DNA of 64,000 nucleotides, from the NCBI GenBank assembly GCA_003013855.2, contig PVNU02003892.1, forward strand, positions 2,108,001-2,172,000. Reading direction: 5' to 3'. Each line of letters starts with the position of its first letter. Within the stretch, counting starts at the first letter, position 1. The position numbers and the translations under genes were made by a program. Below the pieces are notes generated by a model. That model was given only the letters and a program-made list of their open reading frames with translations, was not told the origin of the DNA and did not search any database. Positions 23,926 to 35,668 of this stretch are shown piece by piece. Source of the stretch: Liriodendron chinense (Eukaryota > Streptophyta > Magnoliopsida > Magnoliales > Magnoliaceae).

Positions 23926-24589
23926 CCCGGTTCACTAGGTGGGTGGTATCTGTTTTTTCAGTGAGACCGTCGGTTGTCCACTGTTCCAACAGTGTCCCGC
24001 CTAATGAGCAGAACAGTCTGATACTGGTCCAATACGATCTTCATGTTGGGCCCAGCGTTTTCATGGTACTGATATCACCGTACCCAAGTTATGGTACGTT
24101 CCTGTATGTGAACAGTACTCTACAAATTGATTGGAACCCTAATGTGTTCTTACTCTATCACAAGGTCCGGTCCAGATAACTGACGAATGTCGGTGTGATT
24201 CCTCTTGTTACATGTCTTAGAATAACACTCTTCCATATCCCACCAAATCAACAGCTCCAAATCATAGCATGTTTGCCATGTACCCTACTGAGGTTGGAGC
24301 TAGATGAAACTTCTATAATTCTGCTGGCTAAGCGGGCCCAGGCTCGACCTGTGATTTACACAACCAGTCTTGACCAATGTAAGTCTTATAGTAGATATTA
24401 AAAGGGGTGAGATGGCTACCCCATCAATCCTTCACTCGAAAGAGGGTCTGTCGGGAAGTTTATCAGGTGAGCCATAAAATCTACGTCCAAAATATCCCAT
24501 GTGCCTGCAACTAGGCCCAAACCCACCGTCAAGGGCCTATCCTGGCCCATTTTCGGGAAAGGATAACATGGGAGCGGATTAGGTGTGGC

Positions 24590-25035
24590 CCCGGCCTCGC
24601 CCAAGAGATGTGGCCCTTACTGTGGGGCCCACCTTGATGTATGCATTCTATATCCACCCTGTTCATCCGTTTTGCTAGATCATTTTAGGGCATTATCCAA
24701 AAAATGATGAAGATCCAAATCTCAGGTGGACCATACTAAAGGAAACAGCTGTGATTGAACGCCCTGCCATTAAAAACTTCATAGGGACCACTGTAATGCT
24801 TATTTGCCATCCAACCTGCTGATAAGGCCAAACAAGAAGGGAAAACCAAATAACAGCTGGATCGAAAACTTTTGTGACCCAGAAAAGGTCAATCACCACT
24901 GTTTCCTATGGTACGGTTACGGTCCACCTGAGAATTGGTTCTTCTTCATTTTTGGGATTATACCCTAAGATGATCTAACAAAATGGGTGGAGGGCGTGGA
25001 TATAGAATACGTACATCAAAGTAGGCCCTGTTGTT
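24590..25035. mobile_element. MITE copy 2 (GTGGGCCCCAC family)
   Basis: The left terminus holds ACTGTGGGGCCCACCTTGAT; the right terminus is a worn inverse (ATCAAAGTAGGCCCTG near 25014-25029). The interior is collinear with copy 1: CTCAGGTGGACCATAC, TTTGCCATCCAACC, AACTTTTGTGACCCAG and CACTGTTTCCTATGG. Non-coding. Confidence 0.7.
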
Positions 25036-25329
25036 GCACATATTTGGATAACAATGTGGATGGCTGGGATCAGCCACGAAGCCCTTTACTCGCACGTGAG
25101 AGTTTCTCCGGATCGCCGAATCTACAGGAAGAAGGAGAAATGGGTAGGGTGGAGGTGCCGCTGGGCGGTTGAGAACTCTCTGATGCTTAGCTTAGATTCA
25201 AGACCAGAAGAATTAGAGTTTAAGGTTAAAGAGTTTCCTACATTGAAGGTGGAGATCCCAATCTTATTTACTGGGCATGGGAGTGGTTCTGGAGAGTCAG
25301 ATCCCACTAAGATACGTTGCTAGAGTCCT

Positions 25330-25746
25330 AGTTTTAGCAAGATTTTCCCTCCCGATCATGTCAGAGAGGTATTGACAAGAATGAGGGTAAATCCCGGAGA
25401 TCCTGGAATATTCGGATCTCCATGGGTATCTTGGACCACCTTTAGGTGATCGGGCGATTTCGTTTGGGAAGCTCTGCGCCCGAGCTCTCTTACTTGAGGC
25501 TCGTTTCAGACTGTAAACTTTCGTCGGGTGAGACGAGGTCTTCGGTAGCAGATGCCTTCTTGGCGGAGTGTTATTGACAGGTCTTCAATCCTTGACCTTA
25601 GCCGACGACTAGGCTATATTCTTGCTTTGCTTGTCAAAGTTAGTAGAGGTCATCGTCGTATCACCTTAGCTGAGGACTTATACTTGAGCCCTTCGGCCAA
25701 TGAGCCTCTTCACATCCATGAGCCAGCTCAGAATATCCCCATAACA
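25330..25746 (-). repeat. Candidate 3' LTR end of Tat-1 (left edge not found)
   Basis: The right boundary is placed at 25746. Read on the minus strand the sequence there is TGTTATGGGG, preceded by a purine tract (25747-25760), the usual PPT-LTR junction. The left boundary, TSD and a matching 5' LTR near 44 kb could not be recognised, so extent and identity are uncertain. Confidence 0.4.
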
Positions 25747-25760
25747 GTTGCCCCCTACTC
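25747..25760 (-). other. Candidate poly-purine tract of Tat-1
   Basis: On the minus strand GAGTAGGGGGCAAC directly precedes the TGTTATGG that starts the putative 3' LTR. Confidence 0.5.
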
Positions 25761-26221
25761 TTGAGGACGAGCTTGCAAGGACTTGGGAGTAAGGTCAGTA
25801 GAACGAGCCTGGTCTTGTAGTCGTGCGAGAACTTCGAAAGTTCGCATTTAGAACTTGATTTTGCTAGTTGTAAAGTGAAATACTGGGCATTAATGGAAGA
25901 ATAAGAGAATGATGAGGTAGTTTCGAATTTCGAATCGTTGACAATATTACTTTGTATGGTGCGGCGGTCACTTCAATTCTTGGGCGAATGGGCGCTTGAC
26001 ATGTGGTGGTGGCTTGTTGTATGATCTGTTGTATCATTACTTAACCTCTCTCGTTGCGACAGGTGACGATGGTTCAGCTTCGTGAGATATCATGCCTGGT
26101 ACGAGCGAACCCCGTCGCGCCACATGGATGAGCTTAGTAGCCGAGATGTCGCGCTCTGCTCAAGGAAATCCCTTGTTGACATGTGGCATTGTACGATGGA
26201 TAAGGCGGCGTGGGAAGGGTC

Positions 26222-26229
26222 TATAAATA
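26222..26229 (+). promoter_or_regulatory. TATA box of the Tat-1 antisense gene
   Basis: TATAAATA about 200 bp upstream of the first ATG of the antisense module. The downstream leader (TTCACTTCATT, then TTCGC and CTCTGCCG) is shared with the leader downstream of the TATA box at 46123 in Tat-2, suggesting a homologous promoter. Confidence 0.6.
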
Positions 26230-26425
26230 TGATTTTCTTTTTCTTCACTTCATTTTCGCATTTTGGGATGCCCAAACTCTGCCGAACTTTCATCACATTC
26301 ATCCCTTCGAGCGTCCGTACCAGAATCTCCATGTACGATACTTTTATCTTGTGAACCTCTGTTCTTTCTCTTTCTTTCCCCTTTTCTTCCCCTTTTTCCT
26401 TTTCTGTGCATCTGTTTGTCCCTCA

Positions 26426-29177
26426 TGTCTAGGGAGAGTTCTGGTGAGGCCGTGGCCTTGGATGAGAGAGTGGAAGTCAGTCACAGAGAATGAGGTCGTG
26501 AGGCTCGTTCTTTCCCTATGGGGCCGCCTCCTAGCACATGGAGGAGGTCCCAGAGTCTGATGAGGGGGAGGATGAGGGTCTAAGCCCTTTAACTTTAGCT
26601 TATTCTGTGGACTCATTTGGGTCCAAGTTGTCATCTTCTAACCTAGAGAACCTTAGGTTGGCATACCATATTCCCAGCTCGGTGGGTCTTCGGTTACCTC
26701 GAGCTGATGAAGTCCCGAGCCAACCTCTCGATGGAGAGGTTGTGCTCTATACTGTCGTTTTTAGTGCGGTCTTCGCCTACCTCTCCACCCGGTGGTGAGA
26801 GGGGTACTTCACCATCTTCATCTGGCCCCCGGGCAGTTGCAACCCAACGCCTGAAGGACCTTGTTTGGCTTCTACATCTTGTGGCAACTGGTTGATAATA
26901 ATGAGCTCATTGTAGATGAGCTCTTTTATCTGTTTTGGACCAAGGGTAGTTCAGCTTATGGGTGACTTTATTTCTCTTTCTGGCTGGGTAAAGGCGACCT
27001 AGTCGTGATCGACCTTCCATCCTCCAACAAGGATTGGAAGGACAAGTGGTTTTTTGCCTCAGGAGACTAGGAGGCACCAACAGGTGAGCTGGAAGGATCG
27101 AGCTTCCGAGTCTCGACCATCTTTGCCTTGCCGGGTTGGATGTTATTCCGAACTCTCGTACTTTTTTTTTTCTTTTTTCGCTTTGTTGATTTGTGGTTGA
27201 TGTCGGGTGCTCGTCTTTTCAAGCCATCCCAATAAACGACACCCCTATCAGATCTTCTCCTTTGGAAAGTGAAGGTCATTAGGAACTTACCTGCCGAGGA
27301 CTGATCATTCAAGAGGCTTTTTTCGGCTGAAAACCTTTGGAAGTCCATCCTTTCATCTACGAGTAAGTTTTTGAGCTCAGGAGAATTTCTCTTATCTGTC
27401 ACTAGTTGGGTTAGCATTCTGATGCCTTAATTCCTATGCAAAGATATCTAGGAGGAAGAGGAGGGGACCTCTTTTTGATCTTGACCAATGGGCCTCCTCG
27501 GTGCAGCCACTAAAGAAGAAGGTGGCAACGCCAAGTACTGGGGAGAGGCCCAAAAAGACTACAGGCCCTCCAAAATCTTTTGTTTGTGGGACTGGCCAGT
27601 ACTCTGGCTTGGGGGCTGGTCAACCCTTAGCTTCAGGGGCTACACCATCTTATGTAGAGGCGTCGGCGGTAATGGCCGCTGCTCTTGTTGCTGTTGCTGT
27701 ACCTGCTACTCCTGGTTAGCAGCATGTGGTTGTCGTCGAGGATAACACTTCTGTAAGGGCCGGTCCTTTGTAGAGAGAGGGGCCTTCTTTGGCTGCGGAG
27801 GCCCCGATGAGAGAGAACGGGTGCGACCCCGGCTACCGGAGGGCCGGGGACATCCACAATAGAGGAGCTGCGCTTTAGGTCTTGGTTAGATACGGTCATG
27901 GCACACGCTCGCTCATTGTCCAATGTGCACAAGGACATGGAGATCATCCTTGGCATGCGGCTCGACGAGCTTTATGAGATGATGATCGACAACGGTCTTC
28001 GGGTAAGTCTTTCGTCAACTATCTGCGCTTTCAAGTCTTCTCTGCTTTGCTTCTTACTGACCTCTGCTGTTTTTCTTGCAGGAGGCTACGTCTGCGATCC
28101 TCGTCCGCCAATATGCGGACGACTTGAAGAGGAAGGCAGACGAGTCGAAGAGGAAGTCTATGGAGGTCGAGCTGTTGGTATGGGACAACATCATTGCCCG
28201 CTGTGAAGTCGGTGTAGGCCCTCACCCTCAGAAATCCACGTAAGGTCACAAAATGGACCTTGGAAAACTGTAAGACATAAGGAGGATGGTTCTGGACTAT
28301 AGGTATTGTTTCGCCCCACACTACCAGCTCGAGCATTTAACGCAACTGACGGAATAGTGCCGTAACAAGTGGTATCAAAGCTTCAGGTTCAAGGTTCGAA
28401 TCGCAGTGGGGGAACTCACTGGGGGGGGGGGGGGGGGGGGGGGGGGGTGCATATGGGACAACATCCTTCTCCACTATGAAGCCGATGTAGGCCCTCACCT
28501 TGGGAATTTATGTAAGGGCACAAGAGGGACCTCAGGAAACTGTAAGACACAAGGAGGATCGTGGTTCTGGACTATAGGTATTGTTTTCCCTCACACTACC
28601 AGCTCGAGCTTTTAGCACAACTGGTGGAATAGTGCCATAACACAAGCGTGCCTCCGTCATGTTGAAGGCCGACCTCTCGACCAAGGAGCGGGAGTTGTCC
28701 GACCTTCGACAGTTGGTGGAGCTCATGGGCATTGAGAAGGCATCTCTTGATGAGGCTTTGAAGAAGGCCCAAGAGGACCACAGGGCAGAGCTCGGTCAGG
28801 TTGAGGTCGAGAATGAATCATTGGCCGATGCCCTTAAGAAGGCTTGGGAGGAGCACCAGGATGCACTTGGTGAGGTGCTAAACCAACTGGATGAGGAGCA
28901 GTCAGCAAGGACTCGGGCGGAGGCGGCCAGAGCTGAAGTGGAGGCGGGCATCCCTGCTTGCGAGGCAGCAACCGTTGAGGCTTTTTGGGTCTCCGAGGAG
29001 TTTAAGGAGTTGAAGGAGAAGGTTTATTATGTCAGATATGATGTCTGCCACTTGGAGGTTCGGGCTCTTTACCTCGAGCTTGACCTCAATGGGCTCGACG
29101 TGGCCGATGAAGACGATGCTCCTGGAGTTGTTGAGTGGGAGGCTGTTGGTGCTGCGGCTGAAGACCCTGTGACTTAG
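26426..29177 (+). pseudogene. Tat-1 antisense gene remnant (gypsy-type Transposase_28-like domain plus coiled coil)
   Basis: Lies opposite to the Tat-1 gag-pol strand. After an opening MSRESSGEAV frame, 26538-26800 encodes LENLRLAYHIPSSVGLRLPRADEVPSQPLDGEVVLY split over frames. This resembles the plant domain annotated as putative gypsy-type transposon (PF04195, from memory). The middle (26800-27720) is broken by stops and frameshifts. The 3' part encodes MAHARSLSNVHKDMEIILG (27898 on), then a clear 79-bp GT-AG intron (28003-28081), then EATSAILVRQYADDLKRKADE. A TRIM interrupts the gene at 28181-28642, after which a long acidic coiled coil continues (MLKADLSTKERELSDLRQL, 28659-29177). It is a genuine spliced gene in decay, not a shadow of pol. 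The function is unknown. Confidence 0.75.
28181..28642 (+). mobile_element. TRIM (miniature LTR retrotransposon), about 460 bp
   Basis: Two direct repeats, 28181-28367 and 28454-28642, share TGGGACAACATC at the start, GTAGGCCCTCACC, GGTTCTGGACTATAGGTATT, CACTACCAGCTCGAGC and an end in TAACA. The 86-bp interior begins with an initiator-Met-type primer site (TGGTATCAAAGC, 28370-28381) and ends with an uninterrupted G27 run (28421-28447) that acts as, or replaced, the poly-purine tract. No coding capacity. No TSD is recognisable. It interrupts the coiled-coil part of the Tat-1 antisense gene. Confidence 0.8.
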
Positions 29178-29414
29178 GGAGGCGGCAAGGCCTCATAGAT
29201 TTCCTCTCTTTTTTTGTACTTAGCCCGGATGGGGCTTTTGTAATAACAAATTTTTTTAGAATGAAAAGTAATTTCCTTCTCTTACTGCTCATACTTATAT
29301 ATCTCTTGCCCAACCCCCCACTCCTGTGTTCGGTCAAAGGAGTCGATATGTTTTATTTAGCAATCTTGTTGCCCCCCCACTCTAAGGACTGAGCTTCTCA
29401 ATCACAGGTGTAAA
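29178..29414. other. Tat-1 sequence after the antisense gene
   Basis: 3' flank of the antisense gene: T-rich and C-rich stretches, no frame of note. It lies between the convergent ends of the antisense gene and pol. Confidence 0.4.
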
Positions 29415-29520
29415 GTCTGCCAACTGTATTAGGTCGGCCTCGTAGGCTTTGCCAACTACTTTAGGTCGACATTATAGGGTGGCCTGGTCGACTTGCCAAC
29501 TGCGTTAGGTCAACATGATA
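29415..29520. repeat. Degenerate tandem repeat, about 40-bp unit x3
   Basis: Units begin TGCCAACTG or TGCCAACTA followed by TTAGGTCGACAT-type text (TTAGGTCGGC, TTAGGTCGACATTATAGGG, TTAGGTCAACATGATAGGG). Confidence 0.7.
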
Positions 29521-30271
29521 GGGCAGCCTCATGGACTTAACTCAGTTGGGGGGAGGCATTTTTGGCGCTCCCTTCTTGACTCTGTCCGAGCAAGATAGTT
29601 AACCATCGTTATACAGCTAAGGTAATATGCTCGATTATGGTGGACCCTTGGGTCTTAGATCGTCTTTCGTTATTCGATGTGGATAGTACGCTTGGTGGAG
29701 GTAAAATTGCGTGGGTGGTCTAACACGAAACTGATATACTACGGGCGAAAGTTAGAGCGGAACTACTAGAACTATGACTAAATCCTAGAAGGGGGGTGGG
29801 GTGATTAGGACCTTTTAAAACCTCTTTGCCTAATTAAACTATTTTACCAATTTAAACTAATTAAGAAAATTAACACTTAAGTGGGTCTAATCACATAGAC
29901 TATAAAAGATATGATAACAAGCAACTAGTCTAATTAGTGAAAATACATCTTGTGTGTGAATCTACCTATCATGTGCATAGCATACATTCCATTCAAACAT
30001 TCATATAATTAACAATTAAACTAACAATGTTAGAATAATAATGTGCTCAAATCAATCACAAACACAAGCATGTATAATGGTTCAGTTTTTCTACTCCACT
30101 CTTAGTTGCCATACCTAATCCATAAGTACACCAGATTTAACTATAATGGAGGTTTTAAATTAAGTTCACCTCTCAACCATTCGTCAGAGGTTTTACACAT
30201 AGGTTCACCTCTCAACCTGAATGGAGGTTTTTAATAAGGTAGTCTCTCAACCTTGGTTCTATACAAGAACC

Positions 30272-30455
30272 CGCGTTCTTCTCTCACAGGAGACTCCTTA
30301 CTTGGAGACTTACGTGATTTTCAATAGGCTAACCATCAACCTTGCGTTCTTCTCCTGCCGGAGGCTCCCCACTTGGAGACTTACGTAGTTTTCAATAGGC
30401 TAACCATTAACTTTGTGTTTTTCTCCCGCCAGAGGCTCCCCACTTGAAGACTTGG
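30272..30455. repeat. Tandem repeat, about 71-bp unit, 2.6 copies
   Basis: Each unit contains GCGTTCTTCTC, GGAGGCTCCCCACTTGGAGA, CTTACGT and TTTTCAATAGGCTAACCATC. The third copy is truncated after CACTTGAAGACTTGG. Confidence 0.85.
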
Positions 30456-31087
30456 TAAAGTTTGGGTTACAAACTCTCATACTCAATCCTACCCAAGAAA
30501 AGAGTGCACACAAACTCTTACAAATGACAACTTACTTGTCGGATTGCCCATTATTGGGTTGTTTCTTCTAGCTCTTCTGTGTTTGAATCAACTCCCAATG
30601 TGTTCCCCCAATCAATGATGTTGACGCTTTGCTAAGGATTCAGCTCCATCGATTAATCGGACTTGCATATGATATTCCTTTAAGATGACCAAGGTGATGT
30701 GAGGTAGGTTGAATTCTCTACAACTGATAGAAATTGGTTGCCTAGAGGAATTCACCTAGAAGGATCTCTAAGAGAGGTTTTTAGATAAAGATTTTACCTA
30801 AAAATGTGGTGTCTAAACTTCTAGAGATTAAGAGTGAATAAGTTCATCTTCATTTGAGCTTTGAATGCTCCAACATTTGATGAATCACAAGGAAGATGAC
30901 TTGATTGGGTTAGGATTAGAGCCTAATGTTATTGGCAATGTGGGTGGCTTTTAATGCACTAAAATCCCTCTACAAAGCCCAAGAGCCTCGCCTCGTTCTT
31001 ATATAGATAAAGCTCTAATGGTTGAAAAACGATCTTTAATGACTAATCGTCGGTCGATCGACTTGAGTTGTCAGCCGATCGATTTAC

Positions 31088-32582
31088 TATTCGCTTCCCC
31101 AAGTGTAGGGTTGCGATGTAGTAATAATCTCGTTAAGACCGAGGTCGATTCACAAGGACTTATGTAGGAATCCACAAAACACTTCCAATAGTTCTACTAA
31201 AGAGCTAACAAACAGATTTGATGTAAATAGTAATGTTGAATTAAACTGAAGGTAATCAATTAATAAAAAGGCACTAGGGGTTCAAGGATCCACTTGTAGC
31301 AATCCTTGATGCTCAATTCACTGTGGTTTCTCACTTTCTCAGCTAGAATCGAAATTAAGTTCTATCTAGTCGGATGATAGAGCAGTTAAACCAAACAATC
31401 TCTCACATATATGATCCATGTATATGATTCACTCAATGCAAGCAAGGACGAGCATGCTCAATTGCTTAGGTCAGTCCCAATTCTAATAGGCTAAGATCAC
31501 AATCATAACCATCATTAAATCCTGTCACAAGACAAAACTAGATCATGATTTGAACTTGATTCAAATCACATATACAGTCTCACATACTTTAGAATTTCCA
31601 GAAAAGTAGACTTTTGGTAAAAAGTTCCCACATGAAGATCATAAATCTAGAGCGTATTCCAATTCCTCAGATCATACAGGTCTAGACTAGTTCACAACAA
31701 TTAATAACTCAAGCAATTATTTCAAACATCCATGAGTTATCATAAGACTAAGAAAAACTACTTAGTACTTGAATTAAACTTTAAACCATTGTTCTTAAAT
31801 AGAAATCCAATCTTAAACCAAATCAAACGAATTGAAACATCTTAGATTCACTACAAGCTTCACCTCTTAGCCTTAGCTAAGAGGTTTAGCCGTTCATGAT
31901 CCAAGGAAGCATGAAACAACTAAAAAAATCATAAAAACTAGAAAGCAAACCAGGAGGAGTTGTAGAACTCCAAAATCGACTTCCACCGTCTCTCACCGTT
32001 CTCAATCTGTTCTAGGATGCCCTAGGAACGATCCCTAGGTCTCCTTTTATAGTGGAGAGGCTCTGCTACGTCGGAATCATTCAGAAATTGCGTAAGGATA
32101 CGCAATGCGCAGAGAAAATCGAAACTTGTAGAACACGCACTGTTACGCAGACGACCGGTCGCACGACTGGTCTCATAAATGTAAAAAACGTCCAGAGAGT
32201 TTTCGGATATTCTGAGCCCGAGATTTAATTCAAGGACCGGTCGCACGACCGGTCTTAACAGGTCCAGTGAGTTTTGGCCGCAGGGCCCTTTCTGTTGAGT
32301 GATCGGACCGGTCCTGGGCTATGGACGACCGGTCGGACGACTGGTCTTCAGTGCTTTCTTCTGCATCCTTTCTTCTCTCCTTTGCTTCTTTCTTCTATCC
32401 TTTCTACTTAGTCCTTTGGCCTTCAATGCTTGCGAATATCTTCTCTAAGCCTCCAATTGATGAATCCTCTCTCTTATCCGTATAATCACAAATCCATGCA
32501 TTAGATTAGTCTTTAAATCATGAGAACCTTGCATAATGAGTGATGAATTGGGGTTAGAATATGCACAATTAAGAGCTCAACA
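31088..32582 (-). mobile_element. Athila-type solo LTR, 1495 bp, TSD TTTAC
   Basis: Same family as the LTRs at 53334 and 62125: left end TCGCTTCCCCAAGTGTAGGG, shared middle blocks (CCTCTTAGCC..TAGCTAAGAGG), right end TTAAGAGCTCAACA. The terminal dinucleotide at the left has mutated to TA. Flanked by TTTAC at 31083-31087 and 32583-32587, with no internal region: a solo LTR left by LTR-LTR recombination. The minus-strand TATA box (TATAAAAG) is at 32044-32051; GACCGGTC-type words lie upstream at 32150-32345. Confidence 0.93.
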
Positions 32583-33381
32583 TTTACCCCTATGGCTTGC
32601 TGACTTATTTCAGCCACACAAAACGGCTCGTCGACTCGACCTATTGGCCCGTCGACAAGGCCTGTCCGCCGATCAATTTGGGCCATTGGTCGGCCGAATT
32701 AGGGCTGAACAAATGTTGTCTTTGTTGTCCATCTTTGGCCATTTTTGGCTTGTCGACCTGATTGGTCGGTCGGCCGGACGATCTTAGGGCCGATAACCTT
32801 ATGAGTTCTGCTGTTTGGGGTGTATTTTTACAGCAGCTCATGATCCTCTTGGGCCTTACTAAGGGTAGTCTTTTCGGACACCTAAGGCCATTCTAGGATG
32901 ACTAAAAGTATACCTATTTGGGACCAAGTCATCTAGAGGTATAAGTTGTTTTGGTTCTACTAGGTTAGGGTCACCAAGGCTTCTCTGTTTTACCTGTTTC
33001 TCCTTCCTTGATTCTTCTTATCCACTTGAATATTTGATTTTCAACTTGTCAAGGCTTAATCGACTTTATAACACATGAATACACGTGATTGACAAATAAG
33101 GCGCACTAGTATGCCACAAAAAGTGCACTAACAGGAAGGTGCCTGCTCGACTTTTAACCTCTGTGATTGTTATGTAAGTATAGTAGAATATCTGAGAAAA
33201 ATCCACTTTTTATTCACTATAAAGAAATGATTACATGTGGTTGGCACCTTAGTGCTAGTTGAGACATGAACGCCCGTAGCACTTGTAGAATCATCATCAA
33301 GATTGACCAATTTTTACTGGTAGTAGAACTTTAGGTTCTCTGTATTCCATGGATAGGGTAGAGCTTTCCCTTCTAGGTCCT

Positions 33382-35668
33382 CTAGTGGATACGTCCCTTA
33401 TTGGACAATATCGGTGACCTGTATGGTCCTTCCCAGTTTAGTCCCAAGGGTCCCGAGCTGTGCTCTTTGGTGTTGTCGGAAACTTCTCGAAGGACAAGGT
33501 CCCCCGCTCTGAAATTTTTGTGCTTCACTCTATCGTTGTAGTACCTTGCCGCTCTCTGTTGATACTCGAAGACCTTGACATAAGCAGTCTCTTTAAGATT
33601 TCCAAGGAGGTCGAGGCTGATGAGCATTTGTGCTTCGTTCTCCTCCAGTCAGAATGACTCCGTTTGGTAGGACGGCATGCCGACCTAAATTGGGATCACT
33701 ACTTCTATCCTGAAGGCAATGGAGAAGGGTGTCTTTCCAGTGGTGGATCAGGGCTGTTGTTTGGTACGCCCACAGGACATGTGGCAGCTCGTCTGCCCAT
33801 GCCCCCTTACATTTTTTAAGCTTGGTCTTCAAATGGCCATTGATGATCTTGTTCACGACTTCAACTTGTCCATTAGCTTGAGGATAACGAGGTGAGGCAA
33901 AGGCATTCTTGATGTTGAGTCATTCACAAAGTCCTCAGAACTTCGCGTTGTCAAACTGCCGACCATTGTTCGTGATGATGGTATGAGGGATGCTGAAGCT
34001 GGTAGATGATGAACTTCTAGATGAAGTCGGTCATCTTCTGCTCAGTGATCTGAGCGAGGGGCTAGGCTTTGACTCATTTTGTAAAGTAGTCGATGACGAT
34101 GATTGCGTATCTTGTCTGCCCCTTGCCCATGGGCAGATGGCTTAAAATGTCGACCCCCCACTGGGCAAATGGCCAAGGGCTTCTTATGAGGGTGAGCTTC
34201 TTTAGCAGTTGCCAAGGTATGGTGGCAAACCTCTGAAACTTTTCGTACTTTTGGAGAATTCTTTTGCATCCTTTTGCATGGAAGGCTAGTAATATCCTTG
34301 TCGGATGACCTTGTGAGCCAGGGCTCGTCCTCCAAGGTGGTTCTCGAAAATGCCCTCATGAATCTCTCTCAGGACATTGCCTGCTTCCTTTGGCCGCAAA
34401 CATCTCAGGTAGGGCAAGGATAAGCCATTCTTGTAAAGCACATCTCCCATCACGGTGTACCGAGCTGAACTATACCGGATCTTCTGAGCTTCCAACCTAT
34501 TCTCAGGTAGCTCACCCTGCTGTAGGTATCGAATGATCGGCTCCATCCATCTTAGCTTGTTGTTCACTAGAGAGCCTTTTTTTTTTTCCGGGGCAAGTCG
34601 ATGCTTGATTTTGGTAGGAACTCAATTGAAACCATCCGAGCGAGATCGGCATTGATGGTTGAAGCTAATCGAGCCAGGGAATTCACATTGACATTCTCGG
34701 ATTGGGGGACTTGCTCTATATTGTAACTTTCGAATTGTCCGAGTAATTCTTGTACCTTACTCAAGTAGGTGACCATCTTCTCGCCTTGTGCTTGGTATTC
34801 GGCAGTCACCTGATTTACTACCAGTTGAGAGTTGCTGTAGATCTTTAATTATCGGGCTCCTAGGGCTTTCACCAACCTAAGACCTTCTAGGAGTGCTTCA
34901 TACTCGGCTTCGTTGTTGTACACTTGGGAACCGAATCTCAGTGTGTACTCGATCTAAACGAGGTCGGGCGAGGTGAGGATCAGCCTAGCCCCACTCCCTT
35001 GTGCATTGGAGGACTCATCGACATGGAGGGTCCACATTGGTGAGCTCAAGTCCTCTTTTTTTTATCATCCTCAAGTGGGACACTCATTGGATAGGTGAAT
35101 TCGGTGATGCAATCTGTGATGGCTTATCCTTTGATTGCTATTTGAGGACAATATTGGATGTCGAACACTCCCAGTTTGATTGCCCACTTGGCGAGTTGAC
35201 CTGATGCTTTCAGTTTTTGTAGCACTTGCCGTAGGGGATGGTTGGTCGGGATGACGATTGTGTGGGCTTGAAAGTATGACCTCAGTCGTTGTGATGAAGT
35301 GATCAGGGCTAATGCCAATTTCTCAATTTCTAGGTAACGTGCTTCATCCTTAACCATAGCGCGGCTGACATAGTAGAGAAGCCACTGGATGCCCTCATCT
35401 TTCTGATAAGAGCTGAACTAACTGCCGTTGGCGATATAGCCAAATACAATGTTAACTCTTCCCTCGGCACAGTCTTGGGGAGTAGTGGTGGAGATTTGAG
35501 GTATCTCTTGAGCTCTTAAAAGGCTTGTTCGTAGTCCTTGGTCAATGTCGGTTTGTTGCTGCCCTTAACTGCTTGAAGAAAGGCAGTCACTTGTCGGTTT
35601 CTCTAGAGATGAATCTATTTAGCGCTGCCACCCGACCTGTGAGACACTGAATCCCCTTCGTTGTAATA
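33382..35668 (-). pseudogene. Tat-1 pol remnant: RT tail, RNase H, aRNH, integrase
   Basis: Read right to left. Starts at 35668 in the RT/RNase H junction (CLTGRV-like), then RNase H (KDEARYLEIEKLALALITSS, 35357-35124), the second Tat-type RNase H (EYTLRFG, NNEAEYEALLEGLRL near 34960-34850), and the linker to integrase with its zinc region (YLRCLRPKEAGNVLREIHEG). Then comes the integrase core in pieces (ANGQVEVVNKIINGHLKTKLKKCKG, 33880-33790) and the C-terminal RAARYYNDRVKHKNFRAGDLVL (33550-33480). Many stops and frameshifts. The RT catalytic core is missing because the chromovirus-like element and an associated deletion cut the gene at 35669. Confidence 0.88.

Larger units (their letters stand above)
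29790..33115. repeat. LTR-like repeat of undetermined family, interrupted by a solo LTR
   Basis: The block opens with AGAAGGGGGGTGGGGTGATTAGG and closes near GTGCACTAACA (33131 region). It lies inside Tat-1 between pol and the antisense gene. It holds tandem repeats (30145-30455) and, in its right part (32588-32790), GTCGAC/GGTCGGCCGA-type palindromic words. The purine-rich start and the TGTTAGTGCAC end (minus strand) suggest an LTR, perhaps of a Sire-type copia element, but no TSD was found. The solo LTR 31088-32582 sits inside it. Confidence 0.35.

Noticed and set aside
25054..25323. Frame encoding 89 codons downstream of MITE copy 2
   Set aside because: Starts inside MITE-derived DNA, no recognisable domain, no promoter or splice evidence; could be a fragment of an unknown gene but not supportable.
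26344..26634. Minus-strand 96-codon frame
   Set aside because: Antisense to the leader and start of the Tat-1 antisense gene; low-complexity Lys/Arg tail, no support.
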